DNA of 64,000 nucleotides from Streptomyces sp. WAC05374 (GTDB lineage: Bacteria; Actinomycetota; Actinomycetes; Streptomycetales; Streptomycetaceae). The DNA lies in assembly GCF_004353505.1 (NCBI RefSeq), contig NZ_SMNQ01000007.1, positions 186,001 through 250,000 of the forward strand, read 5' to 3'. How positions within the stretch are numbered: the stretch's first letter is position 1; every line of letters starts with the position of its first letter. A program made the translations under genes and the position numbers. This document shows positions 45,943 to 55,498 of the stretch, one piece after another. Under the pieces are notes generated by a model. The model made no database searches. It was not told the origin of the DNA and saw only the letters and a program-made list of their open reading frames with translations.

Positions 45943-48255
45943 CTAGGGTGCCGCCACCGCCGCCTGGGGGCGGATCGGCAGGCGGTTGACGGGGCGGCCC
46001 GTGGCGGAGCGGACGGCGGAGGCGACCGCGGCCGGGGAGGTGACCACGGGGACCGCGCTGGCGGCCTTGGCGCCGAAGGGGGCGACCACGTCGCGTTCCT
46101 CGACGAGCTTGACGATGCGGATGTCCGGGGCGTCCAGCGCCGTGGGGAGGGCGTAGCCCGTGAGGTCGGGGTGGCGGACCAGGCCGCGGGCGGTGCGGAG
46201 GTTCTCGGTGAGGGCCGCGCCGACACCCTGGGTGACGCCCGCCTCGATGCGGGTGGCGAGCTGGGCGGGGTTCAGGACGCGGCCCACGTCCTGGGCGACC
46301 GCCATCTCGACCACGCGGATCGAGCCGAGTTCGATGTCGACGTCCACGACCGCGCGGATGGCGCAGAAGGCGAGGCCCACGAAGGCGTCGCCCTGGCCGG
46401 CCTCGTCGAGGGGTTCGGTGGGGTGGGGGCGGCACTGGGCGGTGGCCCACAGCTCCTTGCCCTCCAGGGCCTCCATGACGGTGGTGGACAGCACCCCGTC
46501 GTAGGAGGTGATCTTCCCGTCGGTGATCTGGAGCAGCTCGGTGGACATGCCGAACTTGTGGGCCAGGGGCTGGAGGAGCTGGGTGCGCACCATCTTGGCC
46601 GCGCGCTCCACCGCACCGCCGGAGACCCAGGTGTGGCGGCCGTGGGTGGCCGGGCCGGCGGGGGGCTGGTCGGTGTCGACGGAGGCGACGTGCACCTCGT
46701 CGATGCCCAGGGTGTCCTGGACGATCTGGCGGGCGAGGGTGGAGAAGCCCTGGCCGGTCTCCACCGCCGCGCAGATGACGGTCGCCACGCCGTCGTGGAC
46801 CTTGACCGTGGCCGTGGAGACCTCGTCGGTGCCCTCGGCCCCCAGCATGTGGACCATGCCGAGCGCGTAGCCGACGCCCCGGCGTACGGCGCCGGGCTCG
46901 CCCGCGCCCTCCGGGCCGCCGGGCAGCAGCCAGCCGTCCTCCGGGGAGTCGGCGGGCAGGGCGGGGAGCGGGAAGTCCCGGACGGCCTGGAGCAGTTCGG
47001 CCACCGGGGCCGGGCAGGTGACCGTCTGGCCGGTGGGCAGGATGTCGCCGGTGGCGAGGACGTTGCGCAGCCGCAGTTCGGCGGGGTCGAGGCCCAGGCG
47101 CGCGGCGAGTTTGTCCATCTGGGCCTCGTACGCGGCGCAGACCTGCATCGCGCCCTCCCCGCGCACATGGCCGGAGGGGGGGTTGTTGGTGCGTACGGCC
47201 CAGCCCTCCACGAAGGCGTGCGGGACGACGTAGGGGCCGCAGGCGAACGCGACGGCGGCGGCGAGGGACTCGGAGGACGACTCGGCGTAGGCGCCCGCGT
47301 CGAGGAGGATCTGCGCCTCCACCTTGACCAGGCGGCCCTCCGCGTCCGCGTGGTGGCGGTAGCGCAGCAGGGTGGGGTGGCGGTGGGGGTGCCCGAGGAA
47401 GGACTCCTCGCGGGTCGCGGCCAGTTTGACCGGGCAGCCGGTGCGCAGGGCCAGCAGGCCCAGCGGGATCTGGAAGCCGGGGTCCTCGCGGTCGCCGGTC
47501 GCGCCGGGGACGCCGGTGACGACGACCTTGACCTGCTCGGGCGGGAGGCCGAAGCAGGCGGCGGCCAGGTCGCGGTCGGTGTGCGGGTCGGTGGAGGCGG
47601 TGTAGATGTCGACGCCGCCGTCCGGGCGCGGGACCGCGAGCCCGGCCTCGGCGCCGATGGGCGCGGGGTCCTGGCGGCCGATGCGGTACAGGCCCTCGAC
47701 GACGACCTCGCCCGTCGCCTCCGGGTCGCCGTAGCGCAGCGGGATGTGGCGGATCAGGTTGCCGTCGGGGTGGAGGGGCGGGGCGGCGAACGCCTTCTCG
47801 GGGTCGGTGACCGGGTCGAGGATCTCGTACTCGACGGCGATGGCGGCGGCCGCCAGGCGGGCCGTGTCCGGGTGGTCGGCCGCGACGGCGGCGATGGCCT
47901 CGCCGTGGTGGCGTACGAGGTCGGCGGCGAAGACGGGCCGGTCGGCGACCGTGCGGCCGTACGTCGCGTCGCCGGGCACGTCGGCGTGGGTGACCACGGC
48001 CCGTACGCCCGGCATGTCGGCGGCGGCCGTGGTGTCGATCGAGACCACGCGCGCGTGCGCGTGCGGGGAGCGCAGGACGGCCGCCCACAGCAGTCCCTCG
48101 GCCCACAGGTCGGAGGCGTACGGGAAGGTGCCCTCGGTCTTGGCGCGGGCGTCGGCGGACGGGAGGGACGCGCCGAGCCCGTGGGCCGGCAGCTCCTGCT
48201 GGGGCCCCTGGGGGCCGTCGACCGCCGGGATGGCGGTGGCCGCGTCGTTGCTCAC
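45943..48255 (-). CDS. xanthine dehydrogenase-type molybdopterin-binding subunit
   Basis: A 770-residue large subunit of a molybdenum hydroxylase (xanthine/purine, or related aldehyde/CO dehydrogenase). Motifs include LWAAVLRSPHAHARVVSIDT, the MoCo-binding stretches PFGAKAASAVPVVTSPAAVA and VETGQGFSTLARQIVQDTLG, and NPPSGHVRGEGAMQVCAAYE. The start is GTG at 48255, overlapping the Fe-S gene stop by 4 bases (GTGA). It is the last of the three subunit genes (FAD, 2Fe-2S, MoCo order), which together form the electron path. The substrate is most likely a purine but is not proved by sequence. Confidence 0.9.
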   Translation of the reverse strand: MSNDAATAIPAVDGPQGPQQELPAHGLGASLPSADARAKTEGTFPYASDLWAEGLLWAAVLRSPHAHARVVSIDTTAAADMPGVRAVVTHADVPGDATYGRTVADRPVFAADLVRHHGEAIAAVAADHPDTARLAAAAIAVEYEILDPVTDPEKAFAAPPLHPDGNLIRHIPLRYGDPEATGEVVVEGLYRIGRQDPAPIGAEAGLAVPRPDGGVDIYTASTDPHTDRDLAAACFGLPPEQVKVVVTGVPGATGDREDPGFQIPLGLLALRTGCPVKLAATREESFLGHPHRHPTLLRYRHHADAEGRLVKVEAQILLDAGAYAESSSESLAAAVAFACGPYVVPHAFVEGWAVRTNNPPSGHVRGEGAMQVCAAYEAQMDKLAARLGLDPAELRLRNVLATGDILPTGQTVTCPAPVAELLQAVRDFPLPALPADSPEDGWLLPGGPEGAGEPGAVRRGVGYALGMVHMLGAEGTDEVSTATVKVHDGVATVICAAVETGQGFSTLARQIVQDTLGIDEVHVASVDTDQPPAGPATHGRHTWVSGGAVERAAKMVRTQLLQPLAHKFGMSTELLQITDGKITSYDGVLSTTVMEALEGKELWATAQCRPHPTEPLDEAGQGDAFVGLAFCAIRAVVDVDIELGSIRVVEMAVAQDVGRVLNPAQLATRIEAGVTQGVGAALTENLRTARGLVRHPDLTGYALPTALDAPDIRIVKLVEERDVVAPFGAKAASAVPVVTSPAAVASAVRSATGRPVNRLPIRPQAAVAAP

Positions 48256-49493
48256 GCCATGCCTCCGTCGTGCGGGTGGGGGATCTGGTGCGGGATGCGG
48301 GCCTGCGCGGCGCCCTCGTCGGTGGCCCCGGCCGCACCGGCGGCCTCCGCGGCGGCCTCCCGTTCGGCGACGACCTCCCGTACGGCGTCGAGGACGCCCC
48401 GGTAGCCGGTGCAGCGGCAGAGGTTGCCGCAGAGTGCCTGGCGGGTCTCCAGCTCGCTCGGGGCGTGGTTGCCCTCGAGGAGGTCGTGCACGGTCATCGC
48501 CATGCCGGGGATGCAGAAGCCGCACTGGACGGCCCCGCACTGGGCGAGGGCGCGCTGGACGTCGGAGGGTTCGCCGTCCGTGGCGAGCCCCTCGACCGTA
48601 CGCACCTCGCTGCCGGCCGCGGTCGCCGCGGGCACCAGGCAGGAGGCGACGAGCCGCCCGTCGACCTGGACGTTGCAGGCGCCGCACTCGCCCTGCGAGC
48701 AGCCGTCCTTGGCGCCCGCGAGGCCGAGCCGCTCGCGCAGCACGTACAGCAGCGACTCGCCGATCCACGCCTCGGTGACGGGACGGTCGGTGCCGTTGAC
48801 GCGCAGGACGTACGAGATGTGCGGGTGCTCGTCGCTGTCCGTGACGTGGGTGGGGGCCGCGGGGGCCTCCGGGCCCTGCTGGTGGGCCGGTTCGGGGCCG
48901 GGCTCCCCGGCCTCCGCGCCGGCCGGCTCACGGCCGGGGTCGTGGGCGGGGGCCTGCGGGGCCTCGGAGGCGTGGAGGGCCTCGGGGGCGGGGGGCTGGG
49001 GGGCCTCGTGGTGCGGCGCCCGGGCCGGATCGGGGGCGGGCTCGGAGGCCGGCCGCGGATACGGCTCCGCCTCCGCGGCGTCCCGCGCCGGCTCCGGCGT
49101 CGCCCAGGGCGCGGGCGCGCCGCCCGGCAGGGTCGCCGGCGGGTTGCCGCTCGTCCAGTGCGAGGCGAGCGCCGAGGTCGTGAACTCGCCCGATTCGTCC
49201 GGAAGATCCCCCTGGGCGACCGGGATCGTCCACTGACCGGTGAGCTGCGAGGGCGCCGGATCGGGCGCCGCCGCCCGGAAGTCCCACTGCGCCGTCGCGT
49301 TCGGGTCGTGCGCCGCCCACGCCTCCGGCGGCACGTAGCCGTGCCCGGGGGCCTCCAGGGGGGCGCCGGTGGTCGACATGTCCGGCGGCAACTGGACGAA
49401 GGCGGTCGCGTCACCGTCGTACTCGCCCTGCGGGGTCGGCTGCCAGCCGCCCCGGCCCCGCTCGGTGTCGTTCTCGTTCTCGCCGGTGCTCAC
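48252..49493 (-). CDS. xanthine dehydrogenase-type 2Fe-2S subunit with long N-terminal extension
   Basis: A 413-residue protein. The functional part begins near residue 225 (HISYVLRVNGTDRPVTEAWI) with the plant-type 2Fe-2S site CSQGECGACNVQVDGRLVASC-type cysteines, then the second cluster QCGFCIPGM and CGNLCRCTGYRG. Normal small subunits have about 160-200 residues, so residues 1-224 are an added region: Trp/Pro/Gln-rich at first, then an Ala/Pro/Glu-rich stretch with repeated PEPA-like units. It starts with GTG at 49493, overlapping the FAD-subunit stop (GTGA), so translation is coupled. The extension may mediate oligomerisation (inference). Confidence 0.88.
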   Translation of the reverse strand: MSTGENENDTERGRGGWQPTPQGEYDGDATAFVQLPPDMSTTGAPLEAPGHGYVPPEAWAAHDPNATAQWDFRAAAPDPAPSQLTGQWTIPVAQGDLPDESGEFTTSALASHWTSGNPPATLPGGAPAPWATPEPARDAAEAEPYPRPASEPAPDPARAPHHEAPQPPAPEALHASEAPQAPAHDPGREPAGAEAGEPGPEPAHQQGPEAPAAPTHVTDSDEHPHISYVLRVNGTDRPVTEAWIGESLLYVLRERLGLAGAKDGCSQGECGACNVQVDGRLVASCLVPAATAAGSEVRTVEGLATDGEPSDVQRALAQCGAVQCGFCIPGMAMTVHDLLEGNHAPSELETRQALCGNLCRCTGYRGVLDAVREVVAEREAAAEAAGAAGATDEGAAQARIPHQIPHPHDGGMA

Positions 49494-50437
49494 GACAGCG
49501 CCCTCCCCAGTGCCCGTCGGGCCAGCGCGGCGACGGTGCGCCGCAGATGCAGTACGGCGGGCGGCAACTGCTCCTCGCCCGGCGGGTCCGGGATGCACGC
49601 GGCGGCGACGTACTCGCCGAACGCCGTGAGCGCCTCCGGAGCCAGCCCGCGGTCGCCGTCCCAGTCGATGAGCGACGCGATCCAGCGCTCGGCCTCCAGC
49701 GGCCGCAGCGGCATCGGGGCGATCGCCCCGACCGCGCAGCGCACGCCGCGCCGCGCCGGGTCCAGGACGACCGCGACGGACGCGGTGGCCCGCCCGGGGC
49801 CGGTCCGGCCGGTGGCCTTCAGGAACACCTGCGGGGCGTGCAGGAGGGGTACGCGGACGAAACCGATCAACTCGGCGGGGCCGAGCAGCTCCCGGCCGGC
49901 CAGCAGGTGCGTCACGGGCACCTCGCGCGTGCCGCCCGGGCCCGCGACGACCAGGTCCGCCTCCAGGGCGGCCAGCACGGGCAGGGAGTCGCCGGTGGGC
50001 GCGGCGGAGACGATGTTGCCGCCCAGGGTGCCCGCGTTGCGGATCTGGGGCGGTCCGGCGGCCCGGGCGGCCGCGGCGAGGGCGGGGATGAGCGCCGCGA
50101 AGTCCGGGCGGCCCATGCGCGCGTGGGTGAGGCCCGCGCCCAGGAGGGCGTGGCCGTCCTGGTACTGCCAGCCGCGGATCTCGTTGATGCGGCCGAGGCC
50201 GACGAGACCGGCGGGGCGCAACTGCCCCTTGTTGACGGCGGCCATCAGGTCCGTACCGCCCGCCACGGGCACGGCGGCGGGCATGGCGCTGAGCGCCGCC
50301 ACGGCCTCCCCGAGCGTGGCCGGCAGCGTCACGGACTGCGCCGCCTGCGGTGCGTGCGTGGTCAACCCAGTGGCCCCTTCCCGGTGTCCCGGCTGTCCCG
50401 GCTGTCCCGCCTGTGTTGCCGTACCGTACGTGCTCAC
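49490..50437 (-). CDS. xanthine dehydrogenase-type FAD-binding subunit
   Basis: A 315-residue medium subunit that passes electrons from the Fe-S subunit to NAD or another acceptor. It has the FAD_binding_5 pattern VPVAGGTDLMAAVNKGQLRP, QIRNAGTLGGNIVSAAPTGD and SLPVLAALEADLVV, and the C-terminal CO_deh_flav domain. The start is GTG at 50437 (VSTYGTATQAG); an ATG at 50464 would add nine residues and cannot be excluded. Short GQPG repeats lie at the N-terminus. First gene of the leftward three-subunit operon. Confidence 0.88.
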   Translation of the reverse strand: MSTYGTATQAGQPGQPGHREGATGLTTHAPQAAQSVTLPATLGEAVAALSAMPAAVPVAGGTDLMAAVNKGQLRPAGLVGLGRINEIRGWQYQDGHALLGAGLTHARMGRPDFAALIPALAAAARAAGPPQIRNAGTLGGNIVSAAPTGDSLPVLAALEADLVVAGPGGTREVPVTHLLAGRELLGPAELIGFVRVPLLHAPQVFLKATGRTGPGRATASVAVVLDPARRGVRCAVGAIAPMPLRPLEAERWIASLIDWDGDRGLAPEALTAFGEYVAAACIPDPPGEEQLPPAVLHLRRTVAALARRALGRALS

Positions 50438-50659
50438 AGCCCCGACGTGGCAACTCTGGCACATCTTCCGGGCAGGTCGACGCGAGGGTCCGCGAAGGAC
50501 GCATCCGCCCCGGACATCCCGTGACCTGCGAGATGGGCGGTTTGCCAGGGCATTGGCGGCACGCGCGGATTGCCACTTCTCGGCGACCTTGTACGACTTA
50601 TTCTCGGCGGCCCACGGTCCCAGGTGCCGGGCGCGGAGGCGCGCGCCTTTCCGCCGGGC

Positions 50660-52291
50660 TCACACGTTTGGGGGCGCCCCCTCGATCGGGCGTCCGACAA
50701 CCCCCGGGCGCCGTTGCCGGGGCAGCGGCCCGCCGGGTGGCCGGTAGTCGACGCCCAGCGCGTCGAGGCGCGCGTAATGGGTGGACATCCTGCGCGTGAA
50801 GTCCGCGAAGTCCCGTGCGGCCGGGTCGGCCGGGAGCCGGGTGGACCAGGCGACCTCGGCGAAGGCGGCGAGGCGGGGGAAGACCTGGTAGTCGACGCGG
50901 GAACGGCTCTCCATGACCTCGGTCCAGACATTGGCCTGAGTGCCGATGACGCGGGCGGCGGCGGCCGGTGACAGGCCGGGCGGTACGGGCTCGAAGCGGT
51001 AGACGTCCTCCAGGGTGCGTACGTATCCGATGGGCACCGGCTCGTCGGCGCCCGGGTCCTGCCGGTGGTCCAGGTAGACGTGCTGCTCGGGGCACATGAC
51101 GACGTCGTGGCCCGCCTCGGCGGCGGCGATCCCGCCCGCGTACCCGCGCCAGGACGACACGGCGGCGCCGGGCGGCAGGCCGCCGTCGAGGATCTCGTCC
51201 CACCCGATCAGGCGGCGGCCCCGTTCCGCCAGCCAGCGGCCGAAGTGCCGGATGAACCACCCCTGGAGCTCGTGCGCGCCGGCCAGTCCGAGTTCCTCCG
51301 CGCGGGCCCGGGCGGCCGGGGACGCCGTCCACTGGCCGGTGGGGCACTCGTCGCCGCCGAGGTGGACGAAGGGCGACGTGGCGGCGGGGAAGAGGTCCAG
51401 GACTTCCTCCAGGACGCCTTCGTAGAAGCGGAGGGTGGTCTCGGTGGGGGCGAGTACGTTCGGGTTGACGCCCCAGGTGTCCCAGACGGGGAGGGCGGCC
51501 GTGCCGATGACGTCGGTGTTGCCGAGTTCCGGGTACGCGGCGATGGCGGCCTGCGAGTGGCCGGGGACGTCGATCTCGGGGACGACGCGGATGTGCCGCT
51601 CGGCGGCGTACGCGACGATCTCGCGGATGTCGTCCTGCGTGTAGTGGCCGCCGTGCGGGGTCTCGTCCCACAGCTCCGAGGCCCGGTGGCCCCGTTTCGT
51701 GCGCGCCCGCCAGGAGCCGGCCTCGGTGAGCCGGGGATGGCGCCTGATCTCGACGCGCCAGCCCTGGTCGTCGGTGAGGTGCAGGTGGAGCACGTTGAGC
51801 TTGTGGGCGGCGAGGAGGTCGAGGAAGCGCAGGACGTCGTCCTTGGGCGCGAAGTGGCGGGCGACGTCGAGCAGGACGCCGCGCCACCCGAAGCGCGGTG
51901 CGTCCTCGACGACCTGGCGCGGCACGGCACGGGACACCCCCGGGTCCGCGCACGCCCGCCGGTACGCCGCCGGTCCGAGGAGCTGACGGAACGTCTGGGC
52001 GCCCCAGAAGACGCCGGCCGCGCTGCCGCCCAGGATCTCGACGGCCGCCGCGACCGTGAGCCGGTAGCCCTCGGGCGGCAGGGACGGGTCGACGCGCAGG
52101 GTGACACTGCCGTCGGCCCCTGCCGGGCCGGGCGGCAGGTCGCGCCCGAGGGCGGGGCCCACCGTGGCGCGCAGCCACCGTGCGACGCCCTCCGTGCCGG
52201 GCGCGGCCGCGAGCGTGGTTCCGGTGCCGAGGACGAAGGGGGCGCGCGAGGGGTCTTCGGCGTGGGTGGCGGGCGCGGGGATCAGGTCCAT
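50660..52291 (-). CDS. beta-N-acetylhexosaminidase (GH20)
   Basis: A 543-residue glycosidase that removes terminal GlcNAc/GalNAc from chitooligosaccharides. An N-terminal GH20b-like domain (to about 145) is followed by the catalytic barrel: GWRGVLLDVARHFAPKDDVL, LHLHLTDDQGWRVEIRRHPR, PEIDVPGHSQAAIAAYPELG and the acid/base pair Asp314-Glu315 in LGGDECPTGQW. No signal peptide is seen at MDLIPAPATHAED, so it is probably intracellular and acts on sugars imported by the adjoining ABC transporter. The ATG at 52291 lies 3 bases after the permease stop, so it belongs to the transporter operon. Confidence 0.94.
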   Translation of the reverse strand: MDLIPAPATHAEDPSRAPFVLGTGTTLAAAPGTEGVARWLRATVGPALGRDLPPGPAGADGSVTLRVDPSLPPEGYRLTVAAAVEILGGSAAGVFWGAQTFRQLLGPAAYRRACADPGVSRAVPRQVVEDAPRFGWRGVLLDVARHFAPKDDVLRFLDLLAAHKLNVLHLHLTDDQGWRVEIRRHPRLTEAGSWRARTKRGHRASELWDETPHGGHYTQDDIREIVAYAAERHIRVVPEIDVPGHSQAAIAAYPELGNTDVIGTAALPVWDTWGVNPNVLAPTETTLRFYEGVLEEVLDLFPAATSPFVHLGGDECPTGQWTASPAARARAEELGLAGAHELQGWFIRHFGRWLAERGRRLIGWDEILDGGLPPGAAVSSWRGYAGGIAAAEAGHDVVMCPEQHVYLDHRQDPGADEPVPIGYVRTLEDVYRFEPVPPGLSPAAAARVIGTQANVWTEVMESRSRVDYQVFPRLAAFAEVAWSTRLPADPAARDFADFTRRMSTHYARLDALGVDYRPPGGPLPRQRRPGVVGRPIEGAPPNV

Positions 52292-52294
52292 GGG

Positions 52295-53128
52295 TCAGTC
52301 CTTCACCGCGCCGCCGAGCCCGGAGACCAGGCGGCGCTGGACGAGTACGAAGAAGACCAGCACCGGAACGGTCATCACGGTCGAGGCGGCCATGATGCCG
52401 CCCCAGTCGTTCTCGTCCGGCTTGAAGAAGACGAGCAGGGCCATGGGGAGGGTCGACTGGGAGGTGTCGCTGATGATGAACGACTTCGCGAACAGGAAGT
52501 CGTTCCAGGTGGAGATGAAGGAGAAGACGCTGGTGGCGACCAGCCCGGGGAAGACCAGCGGGAAGAGGATCTGCCACAGGAAGCGGGCGCGGCTCGCCCC
52601 GTCGAGGTACGCGGCCTCCTCAAGGGCCTCCGGGACGGCCCTGACGAAGCCGCGCAGCATCCAGATCGCGAAGGGCAGGGAGAAGGCGATGTGGGGCAGG
52701 ATCAGCGAGCCGAGGGTGTTGAGCTGGCCGAGGTCCCGCATGAGGAAGAACAGCGGGATGGTCAGCGCCTCGATCGGCACCATCTGCGCGACCAGGAACA
52801 TCACCAGCAGGGTGGTGCGGAACCGGAAGCGGAAGCGGGTGACGGCCGTCGCCGCCAGGAAGGCGATGAGCGCGGAGGCGATGACGACGGTCCCGGCGAC
52901 GAGCAGGCTGTTGAGGAAGTAGCGGCCGAAGTCCTGCTGTTCGAAGACGCGGCGGAAGGAGTCCAGGGACGGGGACAGGGTCCACGGGCGGGGGCTGGTG
53001 GACTGGATCTCGCCCGCGGGCTTCAGCGCGGAGAGGACCATCCAGTACAGCGGGAAGGCGACGACGGCCGCGACGAGGAGGGCGGCGGCCTCGGCCGCGA
53101 GGCGCCAGGGGCGGCGGAGGGGGGTCAC
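52295..53128 (-). CDS. carbohydrate ABC transporter permease, MalG type
   Basis: A 277-residue inner-membrane subunit with six helices. The EAA loop is EEAAYLDGASRARFLWQILF, which contacts the shared ATPase. The start is GTG at 53128, overlapping the stop of the MalF-type gene (GTGA), so the two are coupled. It lies directly before the hexosaminidase gene. No ATPase gene is present in the operon, which fits Streptomyces sugar importers that share the multi-use ATPase MsiK (family knowledge). Confidence 0.93.
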   Translation of the reverse strand: MTPLRRPWRLAAEAAALLVAAVVAFPLYWMVLSALKPAGEIQSTSPRPWTLSPSLDSFRRVFEQQDFGRYFLNSLLVAGTVVIASALIAFLAATAVTRFRFRFRTTLLVMFLVAQMVPIEALTIPLFFLMRDLGQLNTLGSLILPHIAFSLPFAIWMLRGFVRAVPEALEEAAYLDGASRARFLWQILFPLVFPGLVATSVFSFISTWNDFLFAKSFIISDTSQSTLPMALLVFFKPDENDWGGIMAASTVMTVPVLVFFVLVQRRLVSGLGGAVKD

Positions 53129-54138
53129 AGTTCTTCTCCCTGGCGTCGCACGAGCCGGAGGTGGACCAGCGTGACCGCGAGCAGGATCAGCAGCATGACG
53201 ACGCCGATCGCCGAGCCGAGGCTGTACTGGGAGGACGCGAAGGCCTTCTGGTAGGCGTAGACGTTCAGGACGAGGTTCTGGCCGGCGATGCCGCCGCCGC
53301 CCGTCATCACGTAGATCTGCGTGAAGACCTTGAAGTCCCAGATCACCGACTGGACGGTGACGACGAGCAGGATCGGCCGCAGCAGCGGGGCGGTGACGGA
53401 GCGCCAGATCCGCCACTGGGAGGCGCCGTCGAGGGAGGCCGCCTCCAGGATCTCGGCCGGGATGGCCCGGATGCCCGCGTACACGGTCACCATCACGAAC
53501 GGGAACGAGCACCAGACGACCTCGAACAGCACCAGCGCGAAGGCGCTGTACCGCCCGTACGTCCAGGAGAAGTCGCCCAGCCCGAGCACCCTGTTGGCGG
53601 GGCCGAAGTCCGGGTCGAAGAGGAACACCCAGACGGTGGACCCGGTGACGGCGGGTGTCGCCCAGGCGCCGAGCGCGGCGAGCATCAGCGCGAGGCGCGG
53701 CACGGTGCGGACGCGGGTGAGGAGCACGGCGAGGGCGCACCCGACGGTGAGGGTGGCGGCGACGCACGCGGCGGCGAACAGCACGGTGGCGAGGAGGACG
53801 TCCCAGAACTGCGGGTCGCCGAAGAGCGCGGCGTAGTTGCCGAAGCCCTGGAAGGAGGTCGGTTCGCCGCCACTGACCTGGGCCTGGGTGTACTCGAGGA
53901 ACGAGATGAGGACGAGCTGGTAGAGGGGGTGGACGAGGAGGGCGCCGAGCACGATCAGCGCGGGTGCGAGGTAGAGCCACGGGGTCCAGCCCCCGCGCCC
54001 CCGCACGCCGCGCCGTCCGGCGGTCCGCCCGGCACGGCCGGCAAGCCCGTCCGTCCCGTCGGGCCCGCTGCGCGCCGCACGTCCGGTCCGCCCGGCACGG
54101 CCGCCCGGTTTCACGGGGGCACCGGCGTCGTACGTCAT
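53125..54138 (-). CDS. carbohydrate ABC transporter permease, MalF type
   Basis: A 337-residue permease. A basic, Arg/Gly/Ala-rich N-terminal tail of about 50 residues precedes the first helix (LYLAPALIVLGALLVHPLYQ). The EAA loop is LEAASLDGASQWRIWRSVTA. Topology is six helices with a long second periplasmic loop. It lies 4 bases after the binding-protein gene stop and overlaps the MalG-type gene. Together with the lipoprotein it forms the uptake complex for an oligosaccharide, most likely of the chitooligosaccharide class given the hexosaminidase. Confidence 0.92.
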   Translation of the reverse strand: MTYDAGAPVKPGGRAGRTGRAARSGPDGTDGLAGRAGRTAGRRGVRGRGGWTPWLYLAPALIVLGALLVHPLYQLVLISFLEYTQAQVSGGEPTSFQGFGNYAALFGDPQFWDVLLATVLFAAACVAATLTVGCALAVLLTRVRTVPRLALMLAALGAWATPAVTGSTVWVFLFDPDFGPANRVLGLGDFSWTYGRYSAFALVLFEVVWCSFPFVMVTVYAGIRAIPAEILEAASLDGASQWRIWRSVTAPLLRPILLVVTVQSVIWDFKVFTQIYVMTGGGGIAGQNLVLNVYAYQKAFASSQYSLGSAIGVVMLLILLAVTLVHLRLVRRQGEEL

Positions 54139-54142
54139 CGCC

Positions 54143-55447
54143 TCAGCCCGTCGCCGAGCCGAAGGCCGCGTTCATCTTCCCGGCCGCGTCGTCGGAGGCC
54201 GCCGCCACGTCCTTACGGCCACTGACGATCTCCTGGAACATCGTCGGGAGGACCAGCGAGGCGTCTATCCGGCCCCAGGCCGGCGAGGCCGGGACGAACC
54301 GGGTGCCCGCCGCCAGCGTGTCGATGAACGGCTTCACGAACGGCCGCTTCCGCGCCGCCTCCGCCCGCACGTCCGTGTACGTGGGCAGGAAGCCCATCGC
54401 GTCGAAGAGGTCGCGCTGCGCCTCCTTGCCCGCCAGGGACTTCATCAGGTCCACCGCCAGCGTGCGGTGCGAACTGCTGCGCAGCACACCGATGTTGTTG
54501 CCGCCCGCGAAGGCGGGGGCGATCGACCCGGGGGTCGCGCCGGGCAGGGGCACGACCGCGTACCTGCCCTTCACCGCGCCCGCCTCCACCGCCGCGTGGC
54601 TGAAGTCGCCGCCGATGGCCATCGCCGCCTTGCCCGACGCGAAGGCGGTGACCGTCGCGTTCCCGCCCATCGAGGCGCACTTGGCGGCCGGGCAGTTGTC
54701 GTCGCCGAACAGCGAGGTGTACGCGGTGATGCCCTTGCGGGCGGCCGCGCTGTTGACCGCCGCGGTGTACGAACCGTCCTTCGGGGTGGCGAGTTCGCCG
54801 CCGTTCGCCCAGAGGAAGGGCAGCGCGCCATAGGTGTAGGCACCGCCGACGGCGATCCCGTACAGCTCGGGCTTCGCCTTGCGGATCTTCTTCGCGGTCG
54901 CGATCAGTTCGGACTGCGTCCTGGGGGGTGTCAGGCCGAGTTCCTCGAAGACGTCCGTGCGGTAGTACAGCGCGCGTACGCCGACGAAGAGCGGCGCCCC
55001 GTAGACCTTCCCGTCGACCGTGACCGAGGCCCGGGCGGTCGGGTCGGTGTCCTTCGCGTCCGGCCAGGCGCCGAACTCTGCGCTGACGTCGGCGAGTCCG
55101 CCGTCCTCGACGTATCCGGCGGTGTCGGTGTTGCCGTACTCGATGACGTCCGGCGCGCTCGCGGGGTCGTTGAAGGCGGCCTTGACGCGCTGGGCGCGGG
55201 TGTCGACCGGGATGTACTCGACCTCGACGTCGGTGTCCCGGTGGCGCTTCTCGAAGGCGGCGACGGCGGCGTCGACGACCCGCCGCTTGGGTTCGTTGCT
55301 GACCTCCTGGAAGAGCCAGACGCGCAGGGTGCCGCTCTTCGCGTCCTCCTTCGCACCCGTGCCGGAGGTCTGCGGGGCACAGGCGGCCGCCGCGGCCAGC
55401 ACGAGGACGGCGGCGACGGGAGCGACGAGCCGGGCAGGAAGCTTCAT
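54143..55447 (-). CDS. sugar ABC transporter substrate-binding lipoprotein
   Basis: A 434-residue extracytoplasmic solute-binding protein. The lipobox is LAAAAAC with Cys23 as the modified residue. The fold is that of family-1 sugar-binding proteins: RVWLFQEVSNEPKRRVVDAA, PDVIEYGNTDTAGYVEDGGL, GVRALYYRTDVFEELGLTPP and KAAMAIGGDFSHAAVEAG. The ATG at 55447 has GGAGGGGAA upstream. It is the first gene of the four-gene operon with the two permeases and GH20. A palindromic operator lies 20-50 bases upstream of the gene. Binding of a chitooligosaccharide is inferred from the operon. Confidence 0.93.
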   Translation of the reverse strand: MKLPARLVAPVAAVLVLAAAAACAPQTSGTGAKEDAKSGTLRVWLFQEVSNEPKRRVVDAAVAAFEKRHRDTDVEVEYIPVDTRAQRVKAAFNDPASAPDVIEYGNTDTAGYVEDGGLADVSAEFGAWPDAKDTDPTARASVTVDGKVYGAPLFVGVRALYYRTDVFEELGLTPPRTQSELIATAKKIRKAKPELYGIAVGGAYTYGALPFLWANGGELATPKDGSYTAAVNSAAARKGITAYTSLFGDDNCPAAKCASMGGNATVTAFASGKAAMAIGGDFSHAAVEAGAVKGRYAVVPLPGATPGSIAPAFAGGNNIGVLRSSSHRTLAVDLMKSLAGKEAQRDLFDAMGFLPTYTDVRAEAARKRPFVKPFIDTLAAGTRFVPASPAWGRIDASLVLPTMFQEIVSGRKDVAAASDDAAGKMNAAFGSATG

Positions 55448-55466
55448 GGCGGTTCCCCTCCAATGG

Positions 55467-55498
55467 CGTTGCAACATACGCAACGAGCGTTTCGCGCT
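55467..55498. promoter_or_regulatory. double dyad operator upstream of the sugar ABC operon
   Basis: CGTTGC-7-GCAACG (55467-55485) contains the smaller palindrome GTTGCAAC, and AGCG-5-CGCT (55486-55498) abuts it. LacI- and ROK-type sugar regulators bind sites of this kind. No dre-like element is present here, so control seems separate from DasR. Confidence 0.6.
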
